Shown piece by piece: positions 52,466-62,415 of a stretch of 64,000 bases of DNA; positions within the stretch are counted from its first letter, which is position 1, and each line of letters opens with the position of its first letter. The stretch spans positions 52,268-116,267 of the forward strand of contig NZ_OBEL01000009.1 in NCBI RefSeq assembly GCF_900215605.1, in the 5' to 3' direction. Below the pieces are notes generated by a model. That model had not been told where the DNA came from. It was given only the letters and a program-made list of their open reading frames with translations, and made no database searches. A program made the translations under genes and the position numbers. Source of the stretch: Cohaesibacter gelatinilyticus. Its GTDB lineage: Bacteria; Pseudomonadota; Alphaproteobacteria; Rhizobiales; Cohaesibacteraceae.

Positions 52466-53347
52466 TTAACGGGTCGGGATTGGCGTCTCGCCTCGGTAAT
52501 CGTAGAAACCGCGCTGTGTCTTGCGACCCAGCCAGCCCGCCTCGACATATTTGACCAACAGCGGACAAGGACGATATTTGGTGTCAGCCAGACCATCATA
52601 AAGAACCTGCATGATGGAAAGACAAGTATCCAAACCAATGAAGTCGGCCAATTGCAACGGCCCCATTGGATGATTGGCGCCCAAACGCAATGCGGTATCA
52701 ATGGCTTCGACGGTACCAACACCTTCGTAAAGAGTATAGATGGCTTCGTTGATCATTGGCAGCAAGATGCGATTGACCATGAAGGCAGGGAAATCTTCGG
52801 ATACGGCAACAGTTTTACCAAGATTGTCAGCAAACTGCTTCGCGACCGCAAAAGTAGATTCATCTGTCGCAATACCGCGCACCAGTTCGATCAACTTCAT
52901 CATCGGAACCGGGTTCATGAAGTGAATGCCAATGAAATGCTCTGCTCGGTCGGTCGATGCTGCCAAACGGGTGATGGAAATGGAAGAGGTATTGGATGCA
53001 ATGATTGCATCCGGACGAATGATAGGTGTGACGGCAGCGAAAATCTTGCGCTTAACGTCTTCATTCTCGGTTGCGGCTTCAATAACCAGATCCACATCGG
53101 CAAGAGACTCCAATGCTACATTGGCCTTGATCTTGTCCAACGCATTATTCTTCGTCTCTTCAGAAACCTTGCCGGAAGCTACCTGACGGGCCAGATTGCC
53201 CTGGATGGTCGCCATAGCTTTATCGAGATTCTCTTGAGAAATATCGTTGAGAATCACATCATAGTTCGATAGGCCGCAGACATGAGCAATTCCATTGCCC
53301 ATCTGGCCTGCGCCGATAATTCCGATTTTTTTGATTTCTGAAACCAT
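52466..53347 (-). CDS. hbd: 3-hydroxybutyryl-CoA dehydrogenase
   Basis: This 293-residue enzyme interconverts 3-hydroxybutyryl-CoA and acetoacetyl-CoA with NAD(P). The N-terminal loop is IGIIGAGQMGNGIAHVCG, and SNTSSISITRLA and HFMNPVPMMKLIE are the family marks. The start at 53347 is taken at MVSEIKK; an ATG nine bases upstream gives three more residues. It lies downstream of etfA behind a terminator, an arrangement common in Rhizobiales. It can feed crotonyl-CoA formation ahead of Ccr. Confidence 0.95.
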   Translation of the reverse strand: MVSEIKKIGIIGAGQMGNGIAHVCGLSNYDVILNDISQENLDKAMATIQGNLARQVASGKVSEETKNNALDKIKANVALESLADVDLVIEAATENEDVKRKIFAAVTPIIRPDAIIASNTSSISITRLAASTDRAEHFIGIHFMNPVPMMKLIELVRGIATDESTFAVAKQFADNLGKTVAVSEDFPAFMVNRILLPMINEAIYTLYEGVGTVEAIDTALRLGANHPMGPLQLADFIGLDTCLSIMQVLYDGLADTKYRPCPLLVKYVEAGWLGRKTQRGFYDYRGETPIPTR

Positions 53348-53523
53348 GTGTATCACCAGTTGCCATAAATATGGCCGAATGAATGCGGGGTGGCCCTAGA
53401 GGTGGGTCCTAATACCAGTCCGTGACTGGTCGTTCTAATCGCGGGAGGAAGAACAGAGCCAGCCGGAAATGTCCGAAAGCGATACTGGCAGACTTTTACT
53501 CATTTCGCAAATGCGAAAAGAAG

Positions 53524-53549
53524 AAAGGGCGCGGATACCGCGCCCTTTT
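53524..53549 (-). terminator. Terminator after etfA
   Basis: AAAGGGCGCGG, loop ATA, CCGCGCCCTTTT: a perfect 11-bp GC-rich stem 10 bases past the etfA stop, between etfA and hbd. Confidence 0.88.
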
Positions 53550-53558
53550 ACATCAATT

Positions 53559-54488
53559 TTACAGTGCTTTTTCGAGCTCTGGAAGGACATCGAAGAGATC
53601 GGCAACGAGGCCGTAATCTGCGACCTGGAAGATTGGGGCTTCTTCGTCCTTGTTGATGGCAACGATGACCTTGGAGTCCTTCATGCCAGCCAGATGCTGA
53701 ATGGCGCCAGAGATACCACAAGCAATATAAAGCTCCGGTGCAACCACCTTACCAGTCTGGCCAACCTGCAGATCGTTTGGCGCATAGCCCGCATCAACCG
53801 CAGCACGGGAGGCACCGATGGCCGCCCCCAGCTTGTCAGCAACAGGAGTAAGAACCTCCTTGAACTTCTCTTCGGAGCCCATTGCACGACCACCGGAGAT
53901 GATGATCTTGGCAGACGCCAGTTCCGGGCGATCGGACTTGGACAGCTCTTCACCAGCATAAGCTGAGATGCCTGGAGCATCAGCAAGACTTGCTGCTTCA
54001 ACTGCGGCAGATCCATCATTGCCAGCAGAGGCAAAGGTCGCGGTCCGAACAGTGATGACCCTCGTTGCATCAGTGCTCTTCACGGTCTGAATAGCGTTAC
54101 CGGCATAGATCGGGCGCTCAAAAGTATCAGCGGATACCACTTTGGTGATGTCAGACAGCTGCATCACGTCCAAAAGGGCTGCCACACGTGGCATGAAGTT
54201 CTTGCCGTTGGCGGTGGAAGCCGCAACAATCGCATCATAATCACCAGCCATGGCGACAATCTGAGCAGCCATTGGCTCGGCCAACTGATGCTCCAGCTCA
54301 TCGCTTTCAGCAACAATCACTTTGGTAGCACCAGACAGTTTGGCAGCTTCCTCAGCCACTGCACCGCAATCTTTACCAGCCACCAACACATGCACGTCGG
54401 CGCCCAATTGGACAGCGGCAGTCATCGCCTTGGTGGTCGCATCATTCAAAGCCGCATTGTTATGTTCGGCAATCAAAAGGGTCGTCAT
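53559..54488 (-). CDS. etfA: Electron transfer flavoprotein alpha subunit
   Basis: This 309-residue subunit holds FAD and carries electrons from acyl-CoA dehydrogenases to ETF-ubiquinone oxidoreductase. The C-terminal FAD-binding half contains [32 protein letters not shown] and [20 protein letters not shown]. It lies 22 bases after etfB. It serves the dehydrogenases in this window (mcd, dmdC) as well as beta-oxidation. Confidence 0.97.
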   Translation of the reverse strand: MTTLLIAEHNNAALNDATTKAMTAAVQLGADVHVLVAGKDCGAVAEEAAKLSGATKVIVAESDELEHQLAEPMAAQIVAMAGDYDAIVAASTANGKNFMPRVAALLDVMQLSDITKVVSADTFERPIYAGNAIQTVKSTDATRVITVRTATFASAGNDGSAAVEAASLADAPGISAYAGEELSKSDRPELASAKIIISGGRAMGSEEKFKEVLTPVADKLGAAIGASRAAVDAGYAPNDLQVGQTGKVVAPELYIACGISGAIQHLAGMKDSKVIVAINKDEEAPIFQVADYGLVADLFDVLPELEKAL

Positions 54489-54510
54489 ATCTCTATCTCC
54501 TCAATCTGCC

Positions 54511-55260
54511 TTACAGTATGCCAGCTTCGTTTTTCAGCTTGTCAACCAGCTCAGCGACATCTGCCACCTTGACACCAGCCTGACGGGCTGCAGGCTCAAC
54601 GGTGGAGAGAACTTCCAGACGAGGAGCGATATCAACGCCATAATCAGAAGGCGCTTTGGTGTCCAAAGGCTTCTTCTTGGCTTTCATGATGTTCGGCAAA
54701 GACGCATAGCGTGGCTCATTCAGGCGCAGATCGGTGGTAATCACCGCTGGCATGTTCAGCTCGACCTTCTGCAGACCGCCATCGATCTCGCGGGTGACAG
54801 TCACTTTGCCTTCGCCAAGCTCAACGTCAGAAGCAAAGGTGCCCTGGGGCCAGCCAAGCAGAGCTGCCAGCATCTGGCCGGTCTGGTTGCTATCATCATC
54901 AATGGCCTGCTTGCCAAGAACAACCAGCTCAGGATTTTCTTCAGCAACAACGCCCTTCAGCAATTTGGCAACGGCCAATGGCTCAACGGTTTCATCCGTC
55001 TTGATCAGGATCGCACGGTCTGCGCCCATCGCCAACGCAGTGCGCAGAGTTTCCTGAGCCTGCTGCGGGCCAACCGAGACAACAACAATCTCGGATGCCT
55101 TGCCAGCTTCCTTCAGACGAATGGCCTCTTCAACCGAGATCTCATCAAACGGGTTCATCGACATCTTGACGTTCGCAAGTTCAACGCCAGAGCCATCGGC
55201 TTTAACACGGATCTTAACGTTGTAGTCAACAACCCGCTTTACGGGTACCAGAATCTTCAT
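54511..55260 (-). CDS. etfB: Electron transfer flavoprotein beta subunit
   Basis: This 249-residue partner of EtfA begins [17 protein letters not shown]. The beta signature [20 protein letters not shown] near residue 175 and [14 protein letters not shown] near 118 are clear. The ATG at 55260 is chosen because the family starts there and GGAGA lies eight bases upstream. It is the first gene of etfBA. Confidence 0.97.
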   Translation of the reverse strand: MKILVPVKRVVDYNVKIRVKADGSGVELANVKMSMNPFDEISVEEAIRLKEAGKASEIVVVSVGPQQAQETLRTALAMGADRAILIKTDETVEPLAVAKLLKGVVAEENPELVVLGKQAIDDDSNQTGQMLAALLGWPQGTFASDVELGEGKVTVTREIDGGLQKVELNMPAVITTDLRLNEPRYASLPNIMKAKKKPLDTKAPSDYGVDIAPRLEVLSTVEPAARQAGVKVADVAELVDKLKNEAGIL

Positions 55261-55492
55261 CGAGTATGTCTCCAAAGTGAGCACAAAGTGCCCCAATCGT
55301 ATTTTCGATGCGCTGACTTGCCCTTGCAGATCAACAAGCCGCGCATTTGAGTCCCGGATGGTCGGACAGGACGGTATTTCCTCTCTTGCCCGGTGTCAAC
55401 GGTCCGTGAGTCGGAGTGCTATGAGAAAATATTATGATGCTCCTGCTTTTCTCACAGCTTTGATGCCGCAGACCCGACAATTGAGAAGAATA

Positions 55493-56194
55493 TCAGGCCT
55501 TATCATCCCAATATCCATCCAAAAGCGACACATTGGTGCGTTTCATGACGGGGATCAGCAATGCGCCGAAAACCGCTCCACCAATATGAGCCCACCAAGC
55601 AACCCCACCTTCGGAATCAAGCCAAACATTTATAAACTGCAAGATCAGCCAGCCACCAAGACAAATGTAGGCAGGAACACGTAACGGGATTCGTCCAAGA
55701 AACAATCCCCATATCTTGATATTGGGATGAAGCATCAAATACGCAGCCACAATTCCCGATGTTGCTCCGGATGCACCAATCAGCGGAACCGGAGATCCCC
55801 AGCTAGCAACAATATGAAATGCGGCTGCTCCCATTGCGCAAAGACAATAGAAGAGCAGGAACCTGAAATGTCCCATGGCATCTTCGACATTGTCGCCAAA
55901 TACCCAAAGAAAGGCCATATTTCCAAGAAGATGCATCCAGTCCGCATGCAAGAAAGCATAGGACAAAGGAGCCGTCAGCAAAATCGGATCTGATAGGGCC
56001 AGACCGACGGCTTGAAAATCTGAGAACTGCCGAGGAATCAAACCAAAAGCAAGGGCATAATCCTGCAGTACCAATCCCGCGCTACCAGAATTGGTCAGCA
56101 AGAAGATCAGCACATTCAAAGCGATCACACCAAGCGTGACGAATTGCAGGCGAACATGAGTTAGTGAGTTTTTGTCATGCAAAGGGATGAACAT
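55493..56194 (-). CDS. Rhomboid-family intramembrane serine protease
   Basis: This 233-residue protein has about six membrane helices. The catalytic serine is in IGASGATSG (GASG, near residue 143) and the histidine in WWAHIGGAVFG near 203; HLLGNMAFLWVFGDNVED carries the usual H-x-x-x-N helix. It cuts membrane proteins within the bilayer; the substrate is unknown. It is on the same strand as cobO and etfB, with gaps of 232 bases to etfB and 38 to cobO. Confidence 0.93.
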   Translation of the reverse strand: MFIPLHDKNSLTHVRLQFVTLGVIALNVLIFLLTNSGSAGLVLQDYALAFGLIPRQFSDFQAVGLALSDPILLTAPLSYAFLHADWMHLLGNMAFLWVFGDNVEDAMGHFRFLLFYCLCAMGAAAFHIVASWGSPVPLIGASGATSGIVAAYLMLHPNIKIWGLFLGRIPLRVPAYICLGGWLILQFINVWLDSEGGVAWWAHIGGAVFGALLIPVMKRTNVSLLDGYWDDKA

Positions 56195-56232
56195 AGCAGA
56201 ACCCTATCGGTCAGATGGCTAAAACAGAAAAC

Positions 56233-56811
56233 CTATCGGGTCTTACCCGGTATCCATAAGATATCCTCACGCCCCTTGTCGTTGGTCCAACGAGCTGCCA
56301 CAAAGAAAAAATCAGATAGTCGATTGATATATTTAATGGATTGAGGGGAAATATTTTCTTCTTCGATCGCTGCCAATTCCGTAACCAGGCGCTCTGCACG
56401 GCGCGAAACTGTCCGAGCATGATGCAAATGCGCCGAAGCAGCACTGCCACCAGGCAGAATGAAACTCTTCAACGGATCAAGATCGGTATTCAGCTGATCG
56501 ATTTGTCCTTCCAGCCGCTCAACCTGACTATCCAGAATTCGCAAAGGCTCGTAAGGCAGCTCCTCTCCGGTATCAGGCGTTGATAGATCCGCCCCCAGAT
56601 CAAACAGATCATTCTGAACATCTGACAACATGGCATCCAGTTCTGCAAATTCCGCCATGTACAAACGGGCCAAACCCACGATGGAGTTGGTCTCATCCAT
56701 CGTGCCATAAGCATCGACCCGCAAATCATGTTTGGCCCGACGCTCGCCATTTCCAAGCATCGTCGTACCTTTATCTCCCGTGCGGGTATAGATCTTATTG
56801 AGTTTGACCAT
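56233..56811 (-). CDS. PduO-type cob(I)alamin adenosyltransferase
   Basis: This 192-residue enzyme makes adenosylcobalamin from cob(I)alamin and ATP. The N-terminus KIYTRTGDKGTTMLGNGERR binds ATP, VDAYGTMDETNS follows, and RTVSRRAERLV near residue 132 is the second signature. The ATG at 56811 with AGGGG upstream is preferred; the frame to 56916 adds unlike residues. Its product is the cofactor of ecm at 37365. It may be transcribed with the downstream rhomboid gene. Confidence 0.94.
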   Translation of the reverse strand: MVKLNKIYTRTGDKGTTMLGNGERRAKHDLRVDAYGTMDETNSIVGLARLYMAEFAELDAMLSDVQNDLFDLGADLSTPDTGEELPYEPLRILDSQVERLEGQIDQLNTDLDPLKSFILPGGSAASAHLHHARTVSRRAERLVTELAAIEEENISPQSIKYINRLSDFFFVAARWTNDKGREDILWIPGKTR

Positions 56812-56957
56812 TATTGGCCCCTTTTCTGACTGAAGAGCGTAAACACAGGAATGCAGGCAAAAGAAAAAGCGCATTTGTTTCCAAATGCACTTTATCAAAC
56901 GTCTCAGCCTTATCAATCCATCCGAATGACAGGATGGATCAACACAGGATCATATGA

Positions 56958-57527
56958 TCAGAATTTGTATCCGACACGTCCACCGACATGGGTCAATCCA
57001 TGGTTCCATGTACCAAGGCCGGCATTTGAGAGATGTTCCACAGTCAACATGAAGCGATAATTATCGTAATCGAAACCAATGGAAGCGGTCTCACGGAACA
57101 GAGCACGGGTACCAAGTGGCTCGCGCTTAGGATCGGTATCTTTCAAATTGCCATCATGAACAGCACCGCCGAAGCTGGCCTCAATAAAGACGGGACCCCA
57201 GATTGGATATAGCCAGCTAAGACCAACATAACCATAGCTGGTGTCACCTGCAGTATTCACCGATCCACCTATATGAGGACGCGGTGTCAGAAGCACATTC
57301 AGGAAGGACTTGTCTTCAGCATCACCCCAAAGTGGTGAGAAAAGCACCTCACCCTGGATATCGATAGAGCCCTGTTCGCGTCTGTCAACGTCATGAGCGA
57401 GAACGCCCATACGCAGTTCGCTGATGAAAGGACTGGGTGATGACAATGCAGACCCATAGTCTGCGGCATGAACCAACCCAGAACTTGCCATCAACAGACC
57501 AGCCGTCAAAAAAAGTGTTTTGCGCAT
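56958..57527 (-). CDS. PagL-like lipid A deacylase/acyloxyacyl hydrolase family outer membrane protein
   Basis: This 189-residue protein has a signal peptide cleaved near VHAA-DY, followed by an outer-membrane beta-barrel pattern with alternating strands and an aromatic C-terminus (GGRVGYKF). VEHLSNAGLG near residue 165 carries the histidine-serine of the PagL active site (H-x-S-N). It probably removes a 3-O-acyl chain from lipid A. The start at 57527 gives the best signal peptide; the ATG 12 bases earlier is possible. Confidence 0.85.
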   Translation of the reverse strand: MRKTLFLTAGLLMASSGLVHAADYGSALSSPSPFISELRMGVLAHDVDRREQGSIDIQGEVLFSPLWGDAEDKSFLNVLLTPRPHIGGSVNTAGDTSYGYVGLSWLYPIWGPVFIEASFGGAVHDGNLKDTDPKREPLGTRALFRETASIGFDYDNYRFMLTVEHLSNAGLGTWNHGLTHVGGRVGYKF

Positions 57528-57705
57528 ACCCAATCCCATTCAGTCAATATCGTCGCGATACTCAGTCAAGATCCTGTTTACTGGAACACGAAGAAGTTTG
57601 CCACAAAAACCTGAGGTTAATTCAAAACTGGCAGCGAAGCGTGATATTTGCGTAACAGAGGGTCAATTTACCCCGTGAACACTCAAGCTTATACGGCAGG
57701 AAATC

Positions 57706-58239
57706 TTAGTCTTCCGGGTTCAGATATCCTACGAACGGCACTTCACGATATGCATGTCCCTTATCCATACCATAACCAACGACAAATTCATCGGGGCATT
57801 CAAAACCAACATAGTCGCCATCAATCTCTGCTACACGCTTACCTGGTTTATCCAGCAAGACAGCCACGTCGGCCCGACGAGCCCCCCGTTCATTCAGTAA
57901 TTGCTTGGCAAAAGCCAGTGTTCGTCCGGATTCCAGAATGTCATCGATAAGCAGAACATCACGTCCTTCGACGAGTGTCTCAATATCCCGCACAACACGT
58001 ACATTCCCGGTTGATTTCGTTCCACTGCCATAGCTGGATAGCGACATGAATTCTACTTCCAGCGGAACGCCTGCCCGATATAGAGATCGCAACAAATCCG
58101 CGGCAAAGACGAAGCTGCCTTTTAGCACTGCAATCACGAGCAGATTTTCGTAGCCCGCATTGGCGATTTCCTCTGCCAGATCTGCATTGCGTTTGGCCAA
58201 TGTATCCTCGTCATAGAGGACATGGATAATGTCAGTCAT
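57706..58239 (-). CDS. hpt: Hypoxanthine phosphoribosyltransferase
   Basis: This 177-residue purine-salvage enzyme joins hypoxanthine or guanine to PRPP. The PRPP loop VLLIDDILESGRTL near residue 98 and VLKGSFVFAADLLR near 40 are diagnostic. The start at 58239 matches the family; the track to 58281 adds 14 residues, and no strong ribosome site decides. It lies downstream of the zinc-ribbon gene on the same strand. Confidence 0.94.
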   Translation of the reverse strand: MTDIIHVLYDEDTLAKRNADLAEEIANAGYENLLVIAVLKGSFVFAADLLRSLYRAGVPLEVEFMSLSSYGSGTKSTGNVRVVRDIETLVEGRDVLLIDDILESGRTLAFAKQLLNERGARRADVAVLLDKPGKRVAEIDGDYVGFECPDEFVVGYGMDKGHAYREVPFVGYLNPED

Positions 58240-58374
58240 GAAGATCTGATCGTCCGTTTCTCTCGAAAACTCCGAATTCACCTGAAATCATCGTAGCAGA
58301 TATCAGAAAACCCAGAGTTTTTCATATAACCAGAGTCCGAAAAAATTTCGGCGGTCAACATCAGACCCTGGTAC

Positions 58375-59604
58375 CTATTTGGAGGGAGTCACTCGCAAAG
58401 AAATCTGCTTCGCCTGGACCGGAGCCGCCACCTGAGAAGAGACCGTCTTGCTCTCTCCTGGCCCCAAGCCAACTCCCTCTGGTTCCAATGACCATGAATA
58501 TAGCTCTATGCCGTCCTTGCCAAGCACTGAAAGCTCCACTTTTGGCAATAAAACCGGCTCTCCCCCAGCATTCACAAGATCAGCCTCAACAGATATCACG
58601 GGTGTGCCGGATTTTTGTTGCAACCGAGCAGAGACACCACGCAAGGAAACCCCGCTGAGATTGACCTCCATTCCCAACATGGAATAAAGACCGGCAAAAT
58701 CCGGAGACAAGCGAACAAATGTGGCTGGCATTGCAAAAAAGCCCACAATTAACATAAGACTCGCGACCAAAGCACCACCACCGCTTAACCAATAGAGGCG
58801 ATCATTCTTGCCATCGCCGGCAGTTTTGTTTTTCGCACGGCCTTTCGAGTGCCGCTTTTTACGAACAGCAGATTCTATATCCTGGCCGGTTTTGCCTTTC
58901 CCTTTTGCGACAGCTTTTTGTGCTTCAAAAGCATCTGCATCCATCATGTCAACAACGGGGCTATCCTGATCTGATCTCTCTGACATTGCCGCTTGGGTTA
59001 CATCAATCTCGGGCGCAGAATCATCCTCTCCAAACAAAGCATCAATGTCGCCCTGGCTTTGCTCCTCTCCACTATCAGAAGGATTATCAAACAATGCATC
59101 AATATCGCCCTGGCTTTGTTCTTCCCCCCCATCAGAAGGACTGTCAAACAATGCATCAATATCGTCCTGGCTCTGATCATCCCCGCCGCCGGAGGGGCTA
59201 TCGAACAGAGCATCGATATCATCCTGGCTCTGATCCTCACCACCATCTGAAGGGCTGTCAAACAATGCATCAATGTCATCCTGGCTCTGATCATCCCCGC
59301 CGCCCGAGGGGCTATCGAACAGAGCATCGATATCATCCTGGCTCTGGTCTTCACCAGCACCTGAAGCGCTGTCAAACAAAGCGTCTATATTGTCCTGGCT
59401 TTGTTCTTCGCCGCCAGAAACCATATTCTTTACATCGTCCTGACTGGTATCCAGTGCTTGCTCCAGACTTTTGGCATCATCAGCTTCCGACTTGGCCAAC
59501 CAGGTATCACCGCAATTGGCACATCGTACTTTGCGACCGTTTTCCCCCAGATAATTGTCTGGAACCTGATAAGAAGTAGTGCAGTTGGGGCAGGTAATCT
59601 TCAT
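58375..59604 (-). CDS. MJ0042 zinc-ribbon membrane protein with seven acidic SQDDIDALF repeats
   Basis: This 409-residue protein has an N-terminal zinc ribbon (CPNC at 5-8, CANC at 28-31, MJ0042 type). Residues 69-191 are seven tandem 19-residue repeats of the form SQDDIDALFDSPSGGGDDQ. A lysine-rich segment near 240-265, one membrane helix at about 272-295 and a C-terminal DUF3426-like beta domain follow. It is divergent from ftsE, the usual place of such proteins in alphaproteobacteria. The function is unknown; the repeats are acidic and could bind a partner many times. Both repeat number and near-identity suggest recent expansion. Confidence 0.88.
   Translation of the reverse strand: MKITCPNCTTSYQVPDNYLGENGRKVRCANCGDTWLAKSEADDAKSLEQALDTSQDDVKNMVSGGEEQSQDNIDALFDSASGAGEDQSQDDIDALFDSPSGGGDDQSQDDIDALFDSPSDGGEDQSQDDIDALFDSPSGGGDDQSQDDIDALFDSPSDGGEEQSQGDIDALFDNPSDSGEEQSQGDIDALFGEDDSAPEIDVTQAAMSERSDQDSPVVDMMDADAFEAQKAVAKGKGKTGQDIESAVRKKRHSKGRAKNKTAGDGKNDRLYWLSGGGALVASLMLIVGFFAMPATFVRLSPDFAGLYSMLGMEVNLSGVSLRGVSARLQQKSGTPVISVEADLVNAGGEPVLLPKVELSVLGKDGIELYSWSLEPEGVGLGPGESKTVSSQVAAPVQAKQISLRVTPSK
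59032..59400 (-). repeat. Tandem 57-bp coding repeats
   Basis: Seven copies of a 57-base unit (the last partial) encode the 19-residue acidic repeats of the MJ0042 protein. Units two to five are nearly identical in sequence and alternate GGG and DGG forms, pointing to duplication of pairs of units. Confidence 0.9.
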
Positions 59605-59755
59605 GGAAACAGCGCCGCGTTTGACCGATCGACATCAAGCCGTCGATATTTTTCTTTTCCGAATCATCCACAATATAGATTATCAACAACTGGCGCTTTG
59701 CCAAGACAGATGCAATCAGGCAATCTCATCCCAATCTTATACGGGAGCGACAGCT

Positions 59756-60415
59756 TTGATTCGGTTTGAAAATGTAGGATTGCGCTATGGTGTCGGTCGC
59801 GAAGTGCTCCGCGATGTCTCCTTTGACATCGGCCCCAACTCCTTCCAGTTTCTTTCCGGTCCTTCCGGTGCGGGAAAAACGTCTCTCTTGCAGCTGATGT
59901 TTCTATCATTGAAGCCAAATAGGGGATTGATCAGGGTCTTTGGCAAAGATACTGCACGCCTTGATCATGATGAGTTGGCAGAGTTACGTCGCAATATCGG
60001 CTTTGTCTTTCAGGAATTTCGGCTTCTCAATCACCTGACTACATTTGAGAACGTTGCCTTGCCTTTGCGCGTGCAAGGACTGTCCGAGCAGGATTACAGA
60101 ACAGACGTGAAGGAATTGCTGCAATGGGTGGGACTTGGCCATCGCATGCATGTCTATCCACCCGTCATGTCTGGTGGCGAGAAGCAACGAGCGGCCATCG
60201 CACGTGCCCTCATTTCCCGTCCGAAACTACTCTTGGCTGATGAGCCTACCGGTAACGTCGACCCCATTCTGGCACGCCGACTGCTCCGTTTGTTCATCGA
60301 ACTGCATCGTTCTGGAACTTCTATCGTCATTGCCACCCACGATACCGGTCTCATGGATCAAATTCAGGCTCGCCGAATTGTGCTCAATGACGGCGCTTTG
60401 TTCATTTATGACTGA
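59756..60415 (+). CDS. ftsE: Cell division ATP-binding protein FtsE, probable TTG start
   Basis: This ABC ATPase works with FtsX to control septal peptidoglycan hydrolases. Walker A is GPSGAGKTSL, the signature MSGGEKQRAAIARAL, and Walker B LLLADEPTGNVDP. The family begins with I-R-F-E-N-V, which is reached from a TTG at 59756 with GGGAG nine bases upstream, giving 219 residues (E. coli has 222). The in-frame ATG at 59579 would add 59 unlike residues and overlap the divergent gene's start. It is followed 12 bases later by ftsX. Confidence 0.9.
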   Translation: MIRFENVGLRYGVGREVLRDVSFDIGPNSFQFLSGPSGAGKTSLLQLMFLSLKPNRGLIRVFGKDTARLDHDELAELRRNIGFVFQEFRLLNHLTTFENVALPLRVQGLSEQDYRTDVKELLQWVGLGHRMHVYPPVMSGGEKQRAAIARALISRPKLLLADEPTGNVDPILARRLLRLFIELHRSGTSIVIATHDTGLMDQIQARRIVLNDGALFIYD

Positions 60416-60427
60416 TGGAGACCGTTC

Positions 60428-61498
60428 ATGATCAATACTCCATCCAATACCCAGAATTTGTCACAGGGTTCAGGACCGAACCTTGGCCCAAACGGCAACA
60501 TCCCTCCCATGCCCTCTGCTTCGACACCACCTCCAATGCCGTCGTCCGAACAAAGTGGTGGTATATCTCACGAGCGCTCCAGCAACCCCTTTGCCATTGG
60601 CAAAAGACCCGGTCCAATCGTTCCCAAAGGAACAATTGCCGGCCACGCTTTGGTACTAGTTATCGCAATCATGAGTTTTTTGGCCGCCCTCACAGTTGCT
60701 GCGGTGACAATGATTTCGAGTGCGACTCGTGACTGGCAAAGCGATATTGGCCGAGGTGCAACCATTCAAATTCGCCAAATTGATGGTATCGATATCGAAG
60801 CCCAGTTGGCCAAAGCCATCGAAATCGCCCGAGCCAGCCCCGGCATTGGTGAAGCCACGGCATTGAGCATCGCTGAATCCAGTGCCTTGCTGGAACCTTG
60901 GTTGGGGCTTGATCTTGCATTTGACGATTTACCAATTCCAAGACTGATCGAGTTGACGATTACCAATCCCTCCGATGTCGATTTCATTGGGCTATCTTCC
61001 AGACTACAAGCTGAGGTCAAAGGAGCAATTCTCGACAACCATCGTTTCTGGGTTGAACGCCTTCGCTCCATGGCCGAAACCGCCATTCTGATTGGCTTCA
61101 CAATTTTATTTCTGGTGCTTGCAGCAACGGTACTTACTGTCATCTTCGCCACCCGTTCCGCGATGGCAGGTAATCAGGAAACAATAGCAGTCCTTCATTT
61201 TGTTGGAGCCAGCAACCGTTTCATCGCTTCAGAATTCCAACGCAAATTCTTCACTCTTGGTCTGAAAGGCAGTTTGGCAGGTGGGTTGTTTGCTATTTTG
61301 ACTTTCGTGATTTTCCAGCTTCTGCTTTCCAATGACACTGCAAGTGCAGCGGCCGATCAGATGCAGGCACTTCTGGGCGTAATCGGGCTGGATTTATCAG
61401 CCTATCTCGCAACGCTCGGGTTGACATTTGTCATTGCGATTCTCACAGCGATAACAACAAGATTGACGGTGATGAAGACTTTGAGCAAACTGCATTAA
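60428..61498 (+). CDS. ftsX: Cell division protein FtsX
   Basis: This 356-residue membrane partner of FtsE has a proline-rich cytoplasmic N-terminus of about 70 residues. Its first helix is near 76-98, an extracytoplasmic domain spans 100-210, and three further helices lie in the C-terminal half (LIGFTILFLVLAATVLTVIF near 217). FHFVGASNRF-type sequence (LHFVGASNRFIASEFQRK) is the FtsX mark. GGAGA lies nine bases upstream of the ATG. Confidence 0.93.
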   Translation: MINTPSNTQNLSQGSGPNLGPNGNIPPMPSASTPPPMPSSEQSGGISHERSSNPFAIGKRPGPIVPKGTIAGHALVLVIAIMSFLAALTVAAVTMISSATRDWQSDIGRGATIQIRQIDGIDIEAQLAKAIEIARASPGIGEATALSIAESSALLEPWLGLDLAFDDLPIPRLIELTITNPSDVDFIGLSSRLQAEVKGAILDNHRFWVERLRSMAETAILIGFTILFLVLAATVLTVIFATRSAMAGNQETIAVLHFVGASNRFIASEFQRKFFTLGLKGSLAGGLFAILTFVIFQLLLSNDTASAAADQMQALLGVIGLDLSAYLATLGLTFVIAILTAITTRLTVMKTLSKLH

Positions 61499-61554
61499 CA
61501 TGCGACGATTGCTCAACGATCATGACCGGCTAGAAAAAGACACACTCATCTGGC

Positions 61555-62349
61555 ATGTTTCATGTCATTCTTGGAACAAGGATGAATCACTTAACCGATG
61601 GCAGAACGCCTTATCTTGGGGATCCAAAGACAGAAATGTCAGATCACACAACAGCCAGTGCCCCTTTTGCTTCTCCATCCAACCTGTCACCACCCAACGG
61701 CAAGACAGGCACTCCTTCTCTTGCGCCCAAAACTCCGGGCAGTCATCGTAATCTCTTGAGATGGCTTTTGGCATTTGCGGTTCTAGGCTTGTGTCTATGT
61801 GCCCTGTTGATCTGGGGCTTTTTGCTTTTCGCGTCCAACGCCCTGCAGACCCGCTCAAACCTTCCCGACAAAGCCGATGCAATCGTTGTTGTAACCGGTG
61901 GCAAAGGACGACTTGAAGCAGCGGGCTCTTTATTTGCGAAAGGACTTGGCGACAAGTTGCTGATCTCAGGAGTTCATCCCAAATTCAAACTTGGTCATTT
62001 ACCTAGCAATCTGAAAATCAGTAGTGAGAAACGAAGCTGCTGCATTGAGCTCGACCGCCGTGCTCTGAACACGGTGGCCAATGCAACCCAAACCGCTCAG
62101 TGGGCTCAGAAGCATGGTTATGACAATCTGATCGTCGTGACCAGTGCTTACCACATGTCACGTACCATGCTGGAAATGCGACGCGCTTCACCTGATATTA
62201 CCTTCCAAAGCTATAGTGTACCGCATACAAACAATGAGACATTCAGGCGACGGATAAGCAAACCGGATACACTCAAACTCCTCATCAAGGAATATGGCAA
62301 ACTCCTTTTGGCCTTTTTCCAGTTAAGCGGCGAGCGTCTGGCGAAATGA
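61555..62349 (+). CDS. YdcF-family (DUF218) protein
   Basis: This protein of up to 264 residues has a single membrane helix at about residues 71-96 and a DUF218 domain. The pattern ADAIVVVTGGKGRLEAAGSLF near residue 104 and TSAYHMSRTMLEMR near 193 are typical of YdcF/SanA-like proteins, some of which act on envelope precursors. The exact start is unclear: ATGs at 61555, 61582 and 61636 are possible, and no ribosome site is convincing. The gene follows ftsX and precedes plsC, a conserved order. Confidence 0.87.
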   Translation: MFHVILGTRMNHLTDGRTPYLGDPKTEMSDHTTASAPFASPSNLSPPNGKTGTPSLAPKTPGSHRNLLRWLLAFAVLGLCLCALLIWGFLLFASNALQTRSNLPDKADAIVVVTGGKGRLEAAGSLFAKGLGDKLLISGVHPKFKLGHLPSNLKISSEKRSCCIELDRRALNTVANATQTAQWAQKHGYDNLIVVTSAYHMSRTMLEMRRASPDITFQSYSVPHTNNETFRRRISKPDTLKLLIKEYGKLLLAFFQLSGERLAK

Positions 62350-62415
62350 GGATGGACACAGCGCCATTTTTCGCACATAACGAGCAAAATCCACGACGAT
62401 GTGAGGAAATGAAAC

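Noticed and set aside
59032..59400. Regular repeats that could be taken for a CRISPR array
   Set aside because: The unit is 57 bases with no unique spacers and encodes in-frame protein repeats.
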